A stretch of 62,016 nt of DNA from Streptomyces sp. sk2.1 (GCF_008120935.1 NZ_RDBO01000033.1:226735-288750); one strand, 5' to 3'. Counted from the first letter of the stretch, positions 1 through 8,713 are shown. Translations and numbers: made by a program. Notes: generated by a model from the sequence alone, not told the origin.

Positions 1-44
1 CGGGCGGGGGCGACCGGCCGCTCGGGGGCGGTGGTGACGGCCAT
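1..44 (-). CDS. Start of a gene cut by the window edge, probably an ABC sugar permease
   Basis: An ATG on the minus strand opens a frame reading MAVTTAPERPVAPA before the window ends. It begins 4 bp after the stop of the solute-binding lipoprotein gene, and an AGGATGAAG-like ribosome site lies upstream. In carbohydrate ABC operons the binding-protein gene is usually followed by two permease genes, so a permease is the likely product. The visible residues are an uninformative charged N-terminus and do not show the family. Confidence 0.45.
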   Translation of the reverse strand, partial: MAVTTAPERPVAPA

Positions 45-48
45 CGGG

Positions 49-1386
49 CTACTTCATCCTCTCGCGGCCGGTGGCCGCGGCGATCTGCCGTGCCGCCGAT
101 TCCAGGGAGGCGCGCGGGTCCTTGCCGCGGAGCGTCGTACCGGTGACGGCGGAGACCATGATGTCGACGGCCTTGGCGTCGTCCTTGGTGTACTCGACCG
201 GCGGGATGTTGCGGGCGAGCCGGGCGAACACGTCGAGGACCGGCTGCCCGCCGAAGTACTCCTGGCCGGCGCTCAGGTACGGGTCCTCCAGCGCGGGCAG
301 GTAGGCGGGGAAGAGGCCCTCGCGCTTGAGCATGGAGACCTGGTTGGCCCGGTCGGTGAGCACGAACTCGATGAAGTCCCAGGCCAGTTCGGGGTTCTTG
401 CTCTGGGCGGGGACGCAGAGGGTGGAGCCGCCCTCGTTCGAGGTGCGGGGGCCGTCGGCGGTGAAGCCGGGCAGCGGCACCACGCCGAACCTGCCCTTCA
501 GTTCCGGCATCTCCTCGGTGAGGGTGCCGGTCCACCAGGCGGCGGTGGGCGTGGTGGCGGCCTTGCCCTCCTTGGTGCCGGTGACCAGTCCGCTCCAGCC
601 CTTCTCGTAGTCGACCAGGCCCCGGTCGTGCAGGGTCTTCATCAGGGTGAGGGCCTTCACGGCCTCGGGGCTGTCGACCGCGACCCGGCCGTTCCTGAAG
701 TAGGACTGGCCCTGCTGCTGGAGGAGCATGGGCAGGATTCCGGTGTCGGTGGTGTCCATGATGAGCAGCTTGTGGCCGGTGGCCTTCTTGATGCGGACAC
801 CCGCCTCCACGTAGTCGTCCCAGGTGAGGAGCTTTTGCGGGTCGACCCCGGCGGCGCGGAAGTGGTCCTTGCGGTAGTAGAGCGCGCAGGGTCCGATGTC
901 CCAGGGCAGGGCGAAGACCTCGCGGTCCGGACCGGTGACGGTGCGCCAGGAGGCGCGGTCGAAGTCGCCCCCGTAGCGGCCGCCGAGGCTGCTCAGGTCG
1001 TAGAAGCCCCGGGGGAAGTTTCCGGTGTAGCGGGGCAGTTGGGTGCCCCCGATCGTGAGGACGTCGGCGAGCCCGGAGCCGCCGCGCAGACCCACGGTGA
1101 TCTTGTCGGCGGCGTTGTCGTAGCCGATGTCGGTGACGTCGACGGTGGTGCCGGGGTGGCGTTCCTCGAAGGCGCGGGCGAGGCGTTTCAGGGCGTTGGC
1201 GGCCACGTCCCACGACCAGACGGTGATCTTCCCGCTGACCTTGCCCCGTTCCTCCTTCTTCCCGCCACCGATGTCACGGGCGTCCCCGCCGCCCGTGCCC
1301 CCCATGGCGCATCCGCTGACCAGTGACGATGCCGCGGTCGCGAGACCCGCTGCCAGAACAACCCGTCGGGTGGGCCGTGTTGACAC
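49..1386 (-). CDS. Carbohydrate-type ABC transporter solute-binding lipoprotein
   Basis: A 445-residue protein that starts with a signal peptide containing a twin-arginine-like stretch (TRRVVLAAG) and a lipobox ending in LVSGC at about residue 26. It should be a lipid-anchored, extracytoplasmic substrate receptor. Features such as ITVWSWD after the linker, the WDDYVEAG segment and C-terminal ESAARQIAAAT fit the CUT1 (family 1) binding-protein fold, and the length is usual for it. The next gene downstream begins after 4 bp, so this is the first gene of an importer operon. It is divergent from the gcvPA-like operon with a palindromic site between them, so the imported solute may feed that operon. 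The actual substrate cannot be read from the sequence. Confidence 0.88.
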   Translation of the reverse strand: MSTRPTRRVVLAAGLATAASSLVSGCAMGGTGGGDARDIGGGKKEERGKVSGKITVWSWDVAANALKRLARAFEERHPGTTVDVTDIGYDNAADKITVGLRGGSGLADVLTIGGTQLPRYTGNFPRGFYDLSSLGGRYGGDFDRASWRTVTGPDREVFALPWDIGPCALYYRKDHFRAAGVDPQKLLTWDDYVEAGVRIKKATGHKLLIMDTTDTGILPMLLQQQGQSYFRNGRVAVDSPEAVKALTLMKTLHDRGLVDYEKGWSGLVTGTKEGKAATTPTAAWWTGTLTEEMPELKGRFGVVPLPGFTADGPRTSNEGGSTLCVPAQSKNPELAWDFIEFVLTDRANQVSMLKREGLFPAYLPALEDPYLSAGQEYFGGQPVLDVFARLARNIPPVEYTKDDAKAVDIMVSAVTGTTLRGKDPRASLESAARQIAAATGRERMK

Positions 1387-1402
1387 TCTTGCCTCCTGGA
1401 GC

Positions 1403-1436
1403 CTGAATGCCTAATGCTGTATTCAGAACACTGAAT
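1403..1436. promoter_or_regulatory. Repeated CTGAAT/ATTCAG half-sites between divergent operons
   Basis: The divergent intergenic region holds a perfect inverted repeat, ATTCAGAACACTGAAT (1421-1436; 6-bp arms, 4-bp spacer), and a third half-site CTGAAT at 1403-1408 that pairs with 1421-1426 over a longer gap. It lies just upstream of the binding-protein gene start (1386) and about 100 bp before gcvPA. The position and symmetry suggest an operator controlling both operons. The GntR regulator encoded at the end of the rightward operon is the obvious candidate, but the binding is inferred. Confidence 0.45.
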
Positions 1437-1531
1437 GACGGAGCTTCCCGTCAAGAGGTGTACACCCAAAGACTTTCGTTGCTGTGGTTCATGACCGGCC
1501 CGGCCGGGCCGGCTCACGCGAAAGGCGCGGC

Positions 1532-2911
1532 ATGACGTCACCCCAGGACTTCGTCCACCCCTACATCCCCAACGCGGTCCCTGCCGTGCGGCAGGCGATG
1601 CTCGCGGAGATCGGCGCGGCGAGCGTCGAGGACTTCTACGCCGACATCCCGGACGGCATCCGGCTGCACCGCCCCCTCGACCTCCCGGACCCGCTGCGTT
1701 CGGAAGCCGAACTCACCCGCCACATGGAGGGGTTGCTCGGCCACAACACCTCCACCCGGCAGGTGCTCAGCTTCCTCGGCTCCGGCTGCTACCAGCACCA
1801 CGTGCCGGCGGTCGTGGACGAGGTGGTCAACCGCAGCGAGTTCCTCACGGCGTACGCGGGCGAGCCCTACGAGGACCACGGCCGCTTCCAGGCGTTGTGG
1901 GAGTACCAGTCGATGATGGCCGAGCTGCTCGACGTCGAGGTCGTCAACGTCCCGGTGTACGACGGCTTCCAGGCCGCAGGAACCGCCCTGCGCATGGCCG
2001 GCCGGATCACCGGCCGCCGCCGGGTGCTCGTCGTCACCGCGATCGACGCCGACAAGCTCTCCCGGGTGTGCGACTACGTGCGCCCCGACCACGACGTGGT
2101 GGTGGTCCCGGTCGATCCGGGCACCGGTTGCGCCGATCTCGCCGCGGTGCGCGGGGAGCTGGCCGCCGGTGACACGGCGGCGGTGTACGCGGACATGCCG
2201 TCCGCGCTCGGCATCGTCGACGAGGCGCTGCCCCGCCTCGCCGAACTCGCGCACGACGCGGGGGCGCTGTTCGTCGTGGGCTGCAACCCGATCGCGCTCG
2301 GCGCGCTCGCGCCGCCCTCCGCGCACGGCGCCGACATCACCTGCGGCGACATCCAGCCGCTCGGCATCCACCAGAGCTTCGGCGGCGGCAACGCGGGCTT
2401 CATCGCCACCCGGGACGAGGAGAGGCTGGTCGCCGAGTACCCCTCGCGGCTGTTCGGCCTCGTGCCGACCGCCGTCGAGGGCGAGTACGGCTTCGGTGAC
2501 GTCGCCTACGAACGGACCTCGTTCGCGCTGCGCGAGGAGGGCAAGGAGTGGGTCGGCACGGCCGCCGCGCTGCACGGCATCGGCGCCGGGGTCTACCTCG
2601 CGCTGATGGGGCCGCAGGGCATGCGGGAGATCGGTGACACGATCCTCGCGCTCACCGCGTACGCCCGCGGCCGGCTCGCCGAGGTGCCCGGCATCGAGGT
2701 CCCGTACGGCGACGCCCTGCACTTCGCCGACTTCACCGTCCGCTACACGGGCGGCAGGACCGCCGCCGAGATCCGCGCCGCGCTGAAGGAGCGGGGCATC
2801 TTCGGCGGTGTGCCGACCGGCGAGCACGAGGCCGCGTACTGCGTCACCGAAGTCCACACCAAGGCCGACATCGACCGGCTCGCCGCGACCCTGGAGGAGA
2901 TCGTCAAGTGA
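1532..2911 (+). CDS. gcvPA: Glycine dehydrogenase (decarboxylating) subunit 1-like protein
   Basis: A 459-residue homologue of the N-terminal half of the glycine cleavage P-protein, the type that is split in many bacteria and archaea. Family-typical segments are the N-terminal YIPN, GHNTSTRQVLSFLGSGCYQH near residue 75, the TAYAGEPYEDHGRFQALWEYQ stretch near 110, and GDIQPLGIHQSFGGGNAGF near 275. The start was set at the ATG preceded by GAAAGG rather than at an upstream codon. The stop overlaps the next gene as GTGA, so the two subunits are translationally coupled. P-protein decarboxylates glycine on PLP and loads aminomethyl onto lipoyl-H-protein. No H, T or L gene lies in the window, so the substrate may not be glycine. 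Confidence 0.85.
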   Translation: MTSPQDFVHPYIPNAVPAVRQAMLAEIGAASVEDFYADIPDGIRLHRPLDLPDPLRSEAELTRHMEGLLGHNTSTRQVLSFLGSGCYQHHVPAVVDEVVNRSEFLTAYAGEPYEDHGRFQALWEYQSMMAELLDVEVVNVPVYDGFQAAGTALRMAGRITGRRRVLVVTAIDADKLSRVCDYVRPDHDVVVVPVDPGTGCADLAAVRGELAAGDTAAVYADMPSALGIVDEALPRLAELAHDAGALFVVGCNPIALGALAPPSAHGADITCGDIQPLGIHQSFGGGNAGFIATRDEERLVAEYPSRLFGLVPTAVEGEYGFGDVAYERTSFALREEGKEWVGTAAALHGIGAGVYLALMGPQGMREIGDTILALTAYARGRLAEVPGIEVPYGDALHFADFTVRYTGGRTAAEIRAALKERGIFGGVPTGEHEAAYCVTEVHTKADIDRLAATLEEIVK

Positions 2912-4506
2912 CCGCCCCGCACACGCCCGTGTCCGTCTCCCCCGATCAGGCGCGCATCGCCGGCAAGCCCGGCCTGCGCCGTTTCCGGCAGGCGTCCTGG
3001 GACGAGGAGCTGATCTTCGAGCTCGGTTCGCCGGGTGAGCGCGGTGTCCTCGTGCCGGCCCCGGACCCGTCCGTCCCGGCGGCCGAGGTGCCCGCGGCCC
3101 TGCGCCGGGCCGAGCCGCCCGCCCTGCCGGAGATGTCCCAGCAGCAGGTCCTGCGGCACTACCTGCGCCTGTCGCAGGAGAACCTGGGCGCCGATCTCAA
3201 CATCGACGTCGGCCAGGGCACCTGCACCATGAAGTACAGCCCCAAGGTCAACGACCAGTTCGTCCGCGACCCGCGGATCGCGGCGCTGCACCCGCTCCAG
3301 GACGAGGACACGGTCCAGGGCGTCCTCGGCATCATCCACGGCCTGGAGCAGCTCCTGAAGGAGATCTCCGGCATGGACCGGGTCTCGCTCCAGCCGGGCG
3401 CCGGTTCCGCCGCGATCTACACCAACGTGGCGATGATCCGCGCGTACTTCGCCGCCCGCGGCGAGCTGGAGCAGCGCGACGAGATCATCACGACGATCTT
3501 CTCCCACCCGTCGAACGCGGCCTGCGCGAAGACCGCCGGCTTCAAGGTCATCACGCTCCACCCGGACGCGGACGGCTACCCGGACATCGAGGCGCTCAGG
3601 GCGGCGGTCGGCCCGCGCACGGCGGCGCTCCTCATCACCAACCCCGAGGACACCGGCATCTACAACCCGCGCATCGAGGAGTTCGTGCGGATCGTGCACG
3701 AGGCGGGCGGCCTGTGCTCGTACGACCAGGCCAACGCGAACGGCATCCTCGGCATCACCCGGGCCCGGGACGCGGGCTTCGACCTGTGCCACTTCAACCT
3801 GCACAAGACGTTCTCGACGCCGCACGCGTGCGGCGGCCCGGCGGCGGGCGCCTGCGCGGTCACCGAGGAACTCGCCCCGTACCTGCCGCGCCCGACGGTC
3901 GAGAAGGACCCGGGGACGGGCAGGTACCGGCTGGACGACGACCGGCCCGAGTCGGTCGGCAAGATGCGGCCGTTCTACGGGGTCGTGCCGAACCTGGTCC
4001 GCGCGTACGCCTGGATCATGTCGCTCGGCGCACCGGGGCTGCGGGCCGCCGCGGAGACGGCCGTCCTCAACAACAACTACCTGCTCCACAAGGTGCGGCA
4101 GATCCCCGGCGTCTCGGTCCCCTACGCGGCGGGGCGCCCGCGCGTCGAACAGGTCCGCTACAGCTGGGAGAAGCTCCACCAGGACACCGGCCTGCACTCC
4201 GAGGACCTCGGCCTGCGCGCCGCGGACTTCGGTACGCACTACTGGACCAGCCACCACCCGTACGTCGTGCCGGAACCCATGACGCTGGAGCCGACCGAGT
4301 CCTACACCCGCGCCGACCTCGACGAGTACGCGGCGATCCTCGCGGAGGTCGCCCGGGAGGCGTACGAGGACCCCGGGACCGTCCGTACGGCGCCGCACCG
4401 CTCGACCATCCACCGGGTCCGCCCGGAGGCCCTGGACGACCCGGCGGTCTGGGCGGTCTCCTGGCGCGCCTACCGCCGCAAGGTGCTCGGCGGGGCCGAG
4501 CGGTGA
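2908..4506 (+). CDS. gcvPB: Glycine dehydrogenase (decarboxylating) subunit 2-like protein
   Basis: A 532-residue partner carrying the PLP-binding half of P-protein. The lysine expected to hold PLP sits in HFNLHKTFSTPH (near residue 300). The family normally continues PHGGGGPG, but here it reads PHACGGPAAG, so the cofactor loop has diverged. GAGSAAIYTN near residue 165 and the HPSNAAC segment match the fold. It starts at a GTG that overlaps the stop of subunit 1, and its own stop overlaps the start of the next gene, so three genes form one coupled unit. The pair is probably a paralogue that acts within this catabolic operon rather than the housekeeping enzyme. That reading rests on the altered loop and the neighbours. 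Confidence 0.84.
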   Translation: MTAPHTPVSVSPDQARIAGKPGLRRFRQASWDEELIFELGSPGERGVLVPAPDPSVPAAEVPAALRRAEPPALPEMSQQQVLRHYLRLSQENLGADLNIDVGQGTCTMKYSPKVNDQFVRDPRIAALHPLQDEDTVQGVLGIIHGLEQLLKEISGMDRVSLQPGAGSAAIYTNVAMIRAYFAARGELEQRDEIITTIFSHPSNAACAKTAGFKVITLHPDADGYPDIEALRAAVGPRTAALLITNPEDTGIYNPRIEEFVRIVHEAGGLCSYDQANANGILGITRARDAGFDLCHFNLHKTFSTPHACGGPAAGACAVTEELAPYLPRPTVEKDPGTGRYRLDDDRPESVGKMRPFYGVVPNLVRAYAWIMSLGAPGLRAAAETAVLNNNYLLHKVRQIPGVSVPYAAGRPRVEQVRYSWEKLHQDTGLHSEDLGLRAADFGTHYWTSHHPYVVPEPMTLEPTESYTRADLDEYAAILAEVAREAYEDPGTVRTAPHRSTIHRVRPEALDDPAVWAVSWRAYRRKVLGGAER

Positions 4507-5708
4507 GAAGGGTCGGTCTGGTGGTCAACCCGGTCGCCGGTCTCGGCGGCCGGGTGGGCCTGGGCGGCACCGACGGCCCGGACCGGCTCCGCCTGGCGCG
4601 CTCGCTGGGCGCGCTGCCCTCGGCGGGGGTCCGGGCCACCGCCGCCCTGGGTGAACTGGCGGCGCGTTCGGGGCGGTCGACCGGGGGCGGGGACCTCGCG
4701 CGGTCCGGGGCACCGGGCCCTGCCCCGGCCGGTTCCCCACCGGACGCCGGTCTCTTCGTCGTCACCGCCGCCGGTCCCCTGGGCGCCGACTCCGTGGCCG
4801 CCGCGGGGCTCACGGGGCGGGTCGTGTACGCCGCCGGGGCCGGGCGGGACACCTCGGCCGCGGACACGGACGCCGCGGTGCGGGCCGTCGTCGCCGAGGG
4901 CGTGGACCTCCTGCTCTTCGCGGGCGGCGACGGCACCGCGCGGGACGTGCTCGGCGCCCTCGACGGGGCCTCCTGCCCGGTCCTCGGCGTGCCGACCGGG
5001 GTGAAGATGCACTCGGCCGTCTTCGCCGTCGGCCCGCGCGCCGCCGGCGAGGTCGCGGCGGCGTGGCTCGCCCGCGGGGGCGGCGTCCGGCTGCGGGACG
5101 CCGAGGTGATGGACCGGGACGAGGGCGCCCTGGGCGAGGGCCGTGTCACCTCACGGCTGTTCGGCTGGCTGCCGGTCCCCGACGTACCGGTCCGGGTTCA
5201 GCAGCGCAAGACGGGCAGCACCGTCACCGCGCCCGACGCGGTCGGCGGCATCGCGGCCGATGTCGCCGAGCGCGTCGGGGACGGGCTGCTCGTGCTCGGC
5301 CCCGGCACCACCACCCGGGCGGTCGCGGCGGCACTCGGCGCGGACACCTCCCTGACCGGGGTCGACGTGCTCCGCCTGCGGCCGGACCGGCCGCCGTGCG
5401 TCGTGGCCCGCGACGCGGGCGAGGCCGCCCTCCTCTCGGCCGGCCCCGCCTGGATCGCCCTCTCCCCCATCGGCGGCCAGGGTTTCCTCCTCGGCCGCGG
5501 CAACCAGCAGATCTCGCCGCGCGTCCTGCGCGCGGCGGGCGGTCGCGAGCGCCTGCTCGTGCTGTGCACGGAACGGAAACTGGCCGCGCTCGGCGGCCGT
5601 CCGCTCCTCCTCGACACCGGCGACGACGCGCTCGACGCGGAGCTGTCCGGCTACCTCCCCGTCATCACCGGCAGGCGGCGCACCTCGCTGTACCGCCTGA
5701 CTGGATGA
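4503..5708 (+). CDS. ATP-NAD kinase family protein (AcoX-like)
   Basis: A 401-residue protein that begins at a GTG overlapping the previous stop. It opens RRVGLVVNPVAGLGGRVGL, the typical start of ATP-NAD/AcoX kinase family proteins, and has the nucleotide-binding GGDGTARDVL motif near residue 140, followed by VLGVPTGVKMHSAVFA. C-terminal motifs GPGTTTRAVAAAL and SPIGGQGFLLGRGNQQISP complete the family pattern. Members are often found beside acetoin or other 2-carbon/3-carbon dehydrogenase operons and have no firmly assigned metabolite. Here the gene is locked into an operon with split P-protein subunits and a dehydrogenase, so it probably phosphorylates a small pathway intermediate or cofactor. 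A role as the cell's main NAD kinase is unlikely. Confidence 0.82.
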   Translation: MRRVGLVVNPVAGLGGRVGLGGTDGPDRLRLARSLGALPSAGVRATAALGELAARSGRSTGGGDLARSGAPGPAPAGSPPDAGLFVVTAAGPLGADSVAAAGLTGRVVYAAGAGRDTSAADTDAAVRAVVAEGVDLLLFAGGDGTARDVLGALDGASCPVLGVPTGVKMHSAVFAVGPRAAGEVAAAWLARGGGVRLRDAEVMDRDEGALGEGRVTSRLFGWLPVPDVPVRVQQRKTGSTVTAPDAVGGIAADVAERVGDGLLVLGPGTTTRAVAAALGADTSLTGVDVLRLRPDRPPCVVARDAGEAALLSAGPAWIALSPIGGQGFLLGRGNQQISPRVLRAAGGRERLLVLCTERKLAALGGRPLLLDTGDDALDAELSGYLPVITGRRRTSLYRLTG

Positions 5709-5744
5709 CCCGCACCTCTTCCCCTCTTCCAGAAGGAGCCCAGG

Positions 5745-6491
5745 ATGATCTCCCTTGAAGGCAAGCGCGCCATCGTGACCGGTGGCGGAGCCGGGATCGG
5801 CCGTGCCACCGCCCAGGTCCTCGCGGAGCTCGGCGCCCGTGTGGTGGTCGCCGACATCGACGCGGACGGCGGCGAGCGCACCGCGAAGGACACCGGCGGG
5901 GTCTTCACGCGCTGCGACGTGTCACGACGCGAGGACTGCGAGGCCGTGGTGCGCACGGCCGAGGAGCGGTTCGGCGGGGTGGACGTCCTCTTCAACAACG
6001 CCGGCATCATCCGCCGCTCCACGGTCTGCGAGATCACCGAGGACGACTGGGACCTGGTGATGGCCGTGAACATCCGCTCGGTGATGCTGATGAGCCGGCT
6101 CGTGATCCCCGGGATGGTGGCCCGGGGCGGCGGCTCCATCATCAACACCGGTTCCGGGTGGGGCATCCGCGGCGGCGGCCGGGCCGTCTCGTACTGCGCG
6201 TCGAAGGGCGCCGTCGTCAACATGACCCGTGCCATGGCCATCGACCACGGCCCCGACAACATCCGCGTCAACTGCGTCTGCCCCGGTGACACGGCGACCG
6301 GGATGCTCGCCGAGGAGGCCCGCCAGCTCGGCGAGAGCTCCGAGGCGTTCTACGCCGACGCCGCCGACCGGCCGCTCGGCCGGATCGGGCAGCCCCGCGA
6401 CATCGCCCGGACCGTGGCGTTCCTCGCCTCCGACGCCTCGGCGTTCCTGAGCGGGGCGATCATCCCGGTCGACGGCGCCGGTACCGCGTGA
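5745..6491 (+). CDS. Short-chain dehydrogenase/reductase (classical SDR)
   Basis: A 248-residue enzyme of classical SDR length. It shows the cofactor motif TGGGAGIGRA near residue 12, an acidic VADIDAD after beta-2 (favouring NAD over NADP), NNAG near residue 85, a Ser in INTGSG and the catalytic YCASK near residue 153, with the family C-terminus SGAIIPVDGAGTA. A strong AAGGAG ribosome site precedes the ATG. It lies 36 bp after the kinase-like gene and in front of the regulator, so it most likely oxidises or reduces an alcohol/ketone in the same catabolic route. The substrate is unknown. Confidence 0.88.
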   Translation: MISLEGKRAIVTGGGAGIGRATAQVLAELGARVVVADIDADGGERTAKDTGGVFTRCDVSRREDCEAVVRTAEERFGGVDVLFNNAGIIRRSTVCEITEDDWDLVMAVNIRSVMLMSRLVIPGMVARGGGSIINTGSGWGIRGGGRAVSYCASKGAVVNMTRAMAIDHGPDNIRVNCVCPGDTATGMLAEEARQLGESSEAFYADAADRPLGRIGQPRDIARTVAFLASDASAFLSGAIIPVDGAGTA

Positions 6492-6539
6492 TCTGCCGGT
6501 AGCGGATAATCGACCGGACCGAAGGGAGGGCAGCCTCAC

Positions 6540-7181
6540 ATGCCAATCGAAAACCGCCCGCTGCGCGAACAGGTCAAGGAGGAACTGATCAAGCGCCTGG
6601 GGCGCGGCACGATCGCGACCAACTCACCGATCAACGAGGGGCAGCTCGCCACCGAACTCGGCGTCAGCCGCACACCGCTGCGCGAGGCGCTGATCACGTT
6701 GGAGCGCGAGGGCGTCATCACCAGCGAGCGCGGCAAGGGCTTCCGCTTCACGCCGCTCAGCGCGCAGGAGTTCCGGGACCTGTCCGCGATCGTCGCGACG
6801 CTGGAGGCGCTCGCCCTGGAGTCCAGCGATCCCGGGCACCTGGCGGAGATCGCTCCCCGCCTCCTGGAGGAGGCACGCGCCTTCTCGGCCCCGCAGGCGC
6901 CGCACGACGTCATAGAGCGTTACGACGACGCGTGGCACGACCTGCTCCTGTCCGGCTGCACCAACGACCGCCTGATGAAGCTGATCACCTCCCTGAAGGT
7001 GACGATGCACCGCTACGAGCGGGTGGCGCTGGGCGACCAGGACGTCCTGGAGCGTTCGGCGATGGAGCACGAGCGGATCGCCGAGTGCCTGCAGCGCGGC
7101 GACCTCGACGCGGCCGTCGCGGCGCTCAAGGAGAACTGGAACAGCGGGATGCACCGCATCCTGGAGCATCTGAAGGACTGA
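6540..7181 (+). CDS. GntR-family transcriptional regulator, FCD subfamily
   Basis: A 213-residue regulator. The N-terminal winged helix (residues 5-70) contains LREQVKEELIKRL and the recognition region GVSRTPLREALITLE, followed by a wing at RGKGFRF. The C-terminal all-helical FCD domain (about 80-205) has metal-ligand-type positions in DDAWHDLL and in EHERIAECL. Such regulators sense small organic acids or amino-acid derivatives. The GAAGGGAGGG ribosome site supports the ATG. It is the last gene of the gcvP-like operon and is followed by a strong hairpin, so it is probably the local repressor, with the palindromes at 1403-1436 as its likely target. Confidence 0.88.
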   Translation: MPIENRPLREQVKEELIKRLGRGTIATNSPINEGQLATELGVSRTPLREALITLEREGVITSERGKGFRFTPLSAQEFRDLSAIVATLEALALESSDPGHLAEIAPRLLEEARAFSAPQAPHDVIERYDDAWHDLLLSGCTNDRLMKLITSLKVTMHRYERVALGDQDVLERSAMEHERIAECLQRGDLDAAVAALKENWNSGMHRILEHLKD

Positions 7182-7193
7182 CCGCGGGCGGCG

Positions 7194-7231
7194 GGCCCGC
7201 CGTCGCAGCATGAACACGGCGACGGCGGGCC
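7194..7231 (+). terminator. Hairpin terminator after the gcvP-like operon
   Basis: Perfect 13-bp inverted repeat (arms GGCCCGCCGTCGC and its complement) with a 12-base loop, starting 13 bases after the regulator stop. There is no T-run, as is usual in Streptomyces terminators. Confidence 0.75.
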
Positions 7232-7345
7232 GGGAACACCGGAACCCGGCCCGCTGCGCCTCACCCGCCGCATTGGCCCCGAGGAGGGGCCCTCGCCGCC
7301 GCAACTCCCTCGCGCCGGCCGGGAGGTGCGGATAGGTTGACGGCC

Positions 7346-7963
7346 GTGGACACCGAATGGACCTGGGCGCACTACAGCGACGACAACCCGTCCTCCGCAC
7401 CTCTGAGCACCGGTGAGGACTACCCCACCGAGGCGGCGGCCAGACAGGCGCTCGCCCACCACATCGCCGCGCTCGGCTCGCCGCACACCGAGGAGGCACT
7501 TCAACAGCTGCGCTCCGCGCCGACGGGGCAGAACGTCGTCCTCGTCGTCCCGGACGCCGTGTTCACCACCAGGTTCGCCGGAATCCCCCACGAGGACCCC
7601 CGGGGGCGGAACCCCGAGGCACGGCCCGCCGGGTCCGCAGGTTCGCCCCGGACGGGTTCCGGCGGCCGTGACGAGGTCGAAGCGCTCCGGCCGGTCGACT
7701 CCGGCAGGGCGCGCATCAGGCCCAAGGACGTGCCCGTACCCATGCGGGTCGAGGGCTACCTGATCGGCCTGTGCGTCGCCGCGGGCTTCCTGCTGACCGG
7801 GACCGGCATCAGGGCGTGGGCCCGGCCGGAGAGCAACGTGGCCAGTCCGGTCCTCCTGCTTCCCGGCCTCGTCCTGTTCTTCGGCGCCTTCTGGTGGACG
7901 TCGAACTGGCGCCGCCGCGCCGCTGCCCGTCTCGCCCGGGCGGGCCGCGCCGGGCGACGATGA
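7346..7963 (+). CDS. Hypothetical protein with two membrane segments
   Basis: About 205 residues. I do not recognise a family. The N-terminal 100 residues are soluble, starting VDTEWTWAHYSDDNPS with an EEALQQLRSAP helix, followed by a Pro/Gly/Arg-rich stretch. Two hydrophobic segments follow, near residues 138-160 (YLIGLCVAAGFLLTG) and 168-190 (SPVLLLPGLVLFFGAFWW), and then a basic tail WRRRAAARLARAGRAGRR that should lie in the cytoplasm. The start is a choice between TTG at 7337 and GTG at 7346. I prefer the GTG because an AGG lies 9 bases upstream. It stands alone between a terminator and a convergent gene. Confidence 0.65.
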   Translation: MDTEWTWAHYSDDNPSSAPLSTGEDYPTEAAARQALAHHIAALGSPHTEEALQQLRSAPTGQNVVLVVPDAVFTTRFAGIPHEDPRGRNPEARPAGSAGSPRTGSGGRDEVEALRPVDSGRARIRPKDVPVPMRVEGYLIGLCVAAGFLLTGTGIRAWARPESNVASPVLLLPGLVLFFGAFWWTSNWRRRAAARLARAGRAGRR

Positions 7964-7990
7964 GCGGGAGCGGGCCGGGCGTCGAGCGGC

Positions 7991-8551
7991 TCAGTCGTGG
8001 AGGGTGACGCCGGGCAGCGGGTGGCCCGCGGTGTCGAACAACGCGGCTCCGCAGTCGCAGTGTTCACCGGCCAGGGTCTGGTCCGCCGGAAGTTCCCAGA
8101 CCAGCATCTGCGCGCAGTCCGGGCAGTTCAGGCTGACCAGGGTCTGCTCGGGTTCCGAGCCCCAGGCCCGTACCGGGACGCCCTGGTGCGTCAGCCCGGC
8201 CGGCTCGTGCCCGTCGGTCAGCGCGACCATCACCTCGTAGGCGTCGGTGCCGCTGTCCAGCACCACGAGCGTGCAGCCGAGATGTGCCAGCACACCGGCC
8301 AGATGATCGAGCTGGCGGACCGGGACATCGCCCCGGCGCAGGGCCGGGTCGGCCTCGGCCGCCCGCTGGACGGCACTCGTGTCCACGTCCGCCGGGTCCG
8401 CCCCGAAGGCCCGTACCCGACCGGCCACGAACTCCGCCAGCTGCCCCGGATGGTCCTCACCGGTCCAGTCCATCACGAACAACACACTGTCGGCCTGAAC
8501 CCCCCGGGCCCGCTCGTCGGGGGTCAGGACTGTTTCTTCCAGCTCTGTCAC
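7991..8551 (-). CDS. Hypothetical protein with a C-terminal zinc-ribbon-like pair of cysteines
   Basis: About 186 residues, family not recognised. The N-terminal part (ADSVLFVMDWTGEDHPGQLAEFVAGRVRAFG) looks like an alpha/beta sensor or regulatory domain, with VLVVLDSGTDAYEVMVALTD later. Near the C-terminus, CPDC and CDCG (about 35 residues apart) could bind zinc. Three in-frame GTG codons exist between 8551 and 8572, and none has a strong ribosome site, so the start is approximate. The stop is convergent with the preceding membrane protein and leaves 27 bp between them. No neighbour suggests a pathway. Confidence 0.6.
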   Translation of the reverse strand: MTELEETVLTPDERARGVQADSVLFVMDWTGEDHPGQLAEFVAGRVRAFGADPADVDTSAVQRAAEADPALRRGDVPVRQLDHLAGVLAHLGCTLVVLDSGTDAYEVMVALTDGHEPAGLTHQGVPVRAWGSEPEQTLVSLNCPDCAQMLVWELPADQTLAGEHCDCGAALFDTAGHPLPGVTLHD

Positions 8552-8713
8552 GGCGCTCACGCTACCAACCACCGGAAGCCGTCATGCCGTTGCCACCGCC
8601 ACCGCCGTGCGGGACGGGCACTCGACGGCTCGGGGCCGGTCCGGGGTCGTGGTCGGGGACCGGTCCGGGACGGCCCCGATGCCCGGGCGTCCGCCCGCCG
8701 ACAACGTGGCGGC

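Noticed and set aside
31..1326. Long plus-strand frame opposite the first binding-protein gene
   Set aside because: Composition is Gly/Ala/Val/Glu-rich without domains. The minus strand has a signal peptide, lipobox and binding-protein fold.
2743..4413. 556-codon minus-strand frame opposite gcvPB
   Set aside because: Antisense shadow. The plus strand carries the PLP-lysine motif and coupled overlaps with both neighbours.
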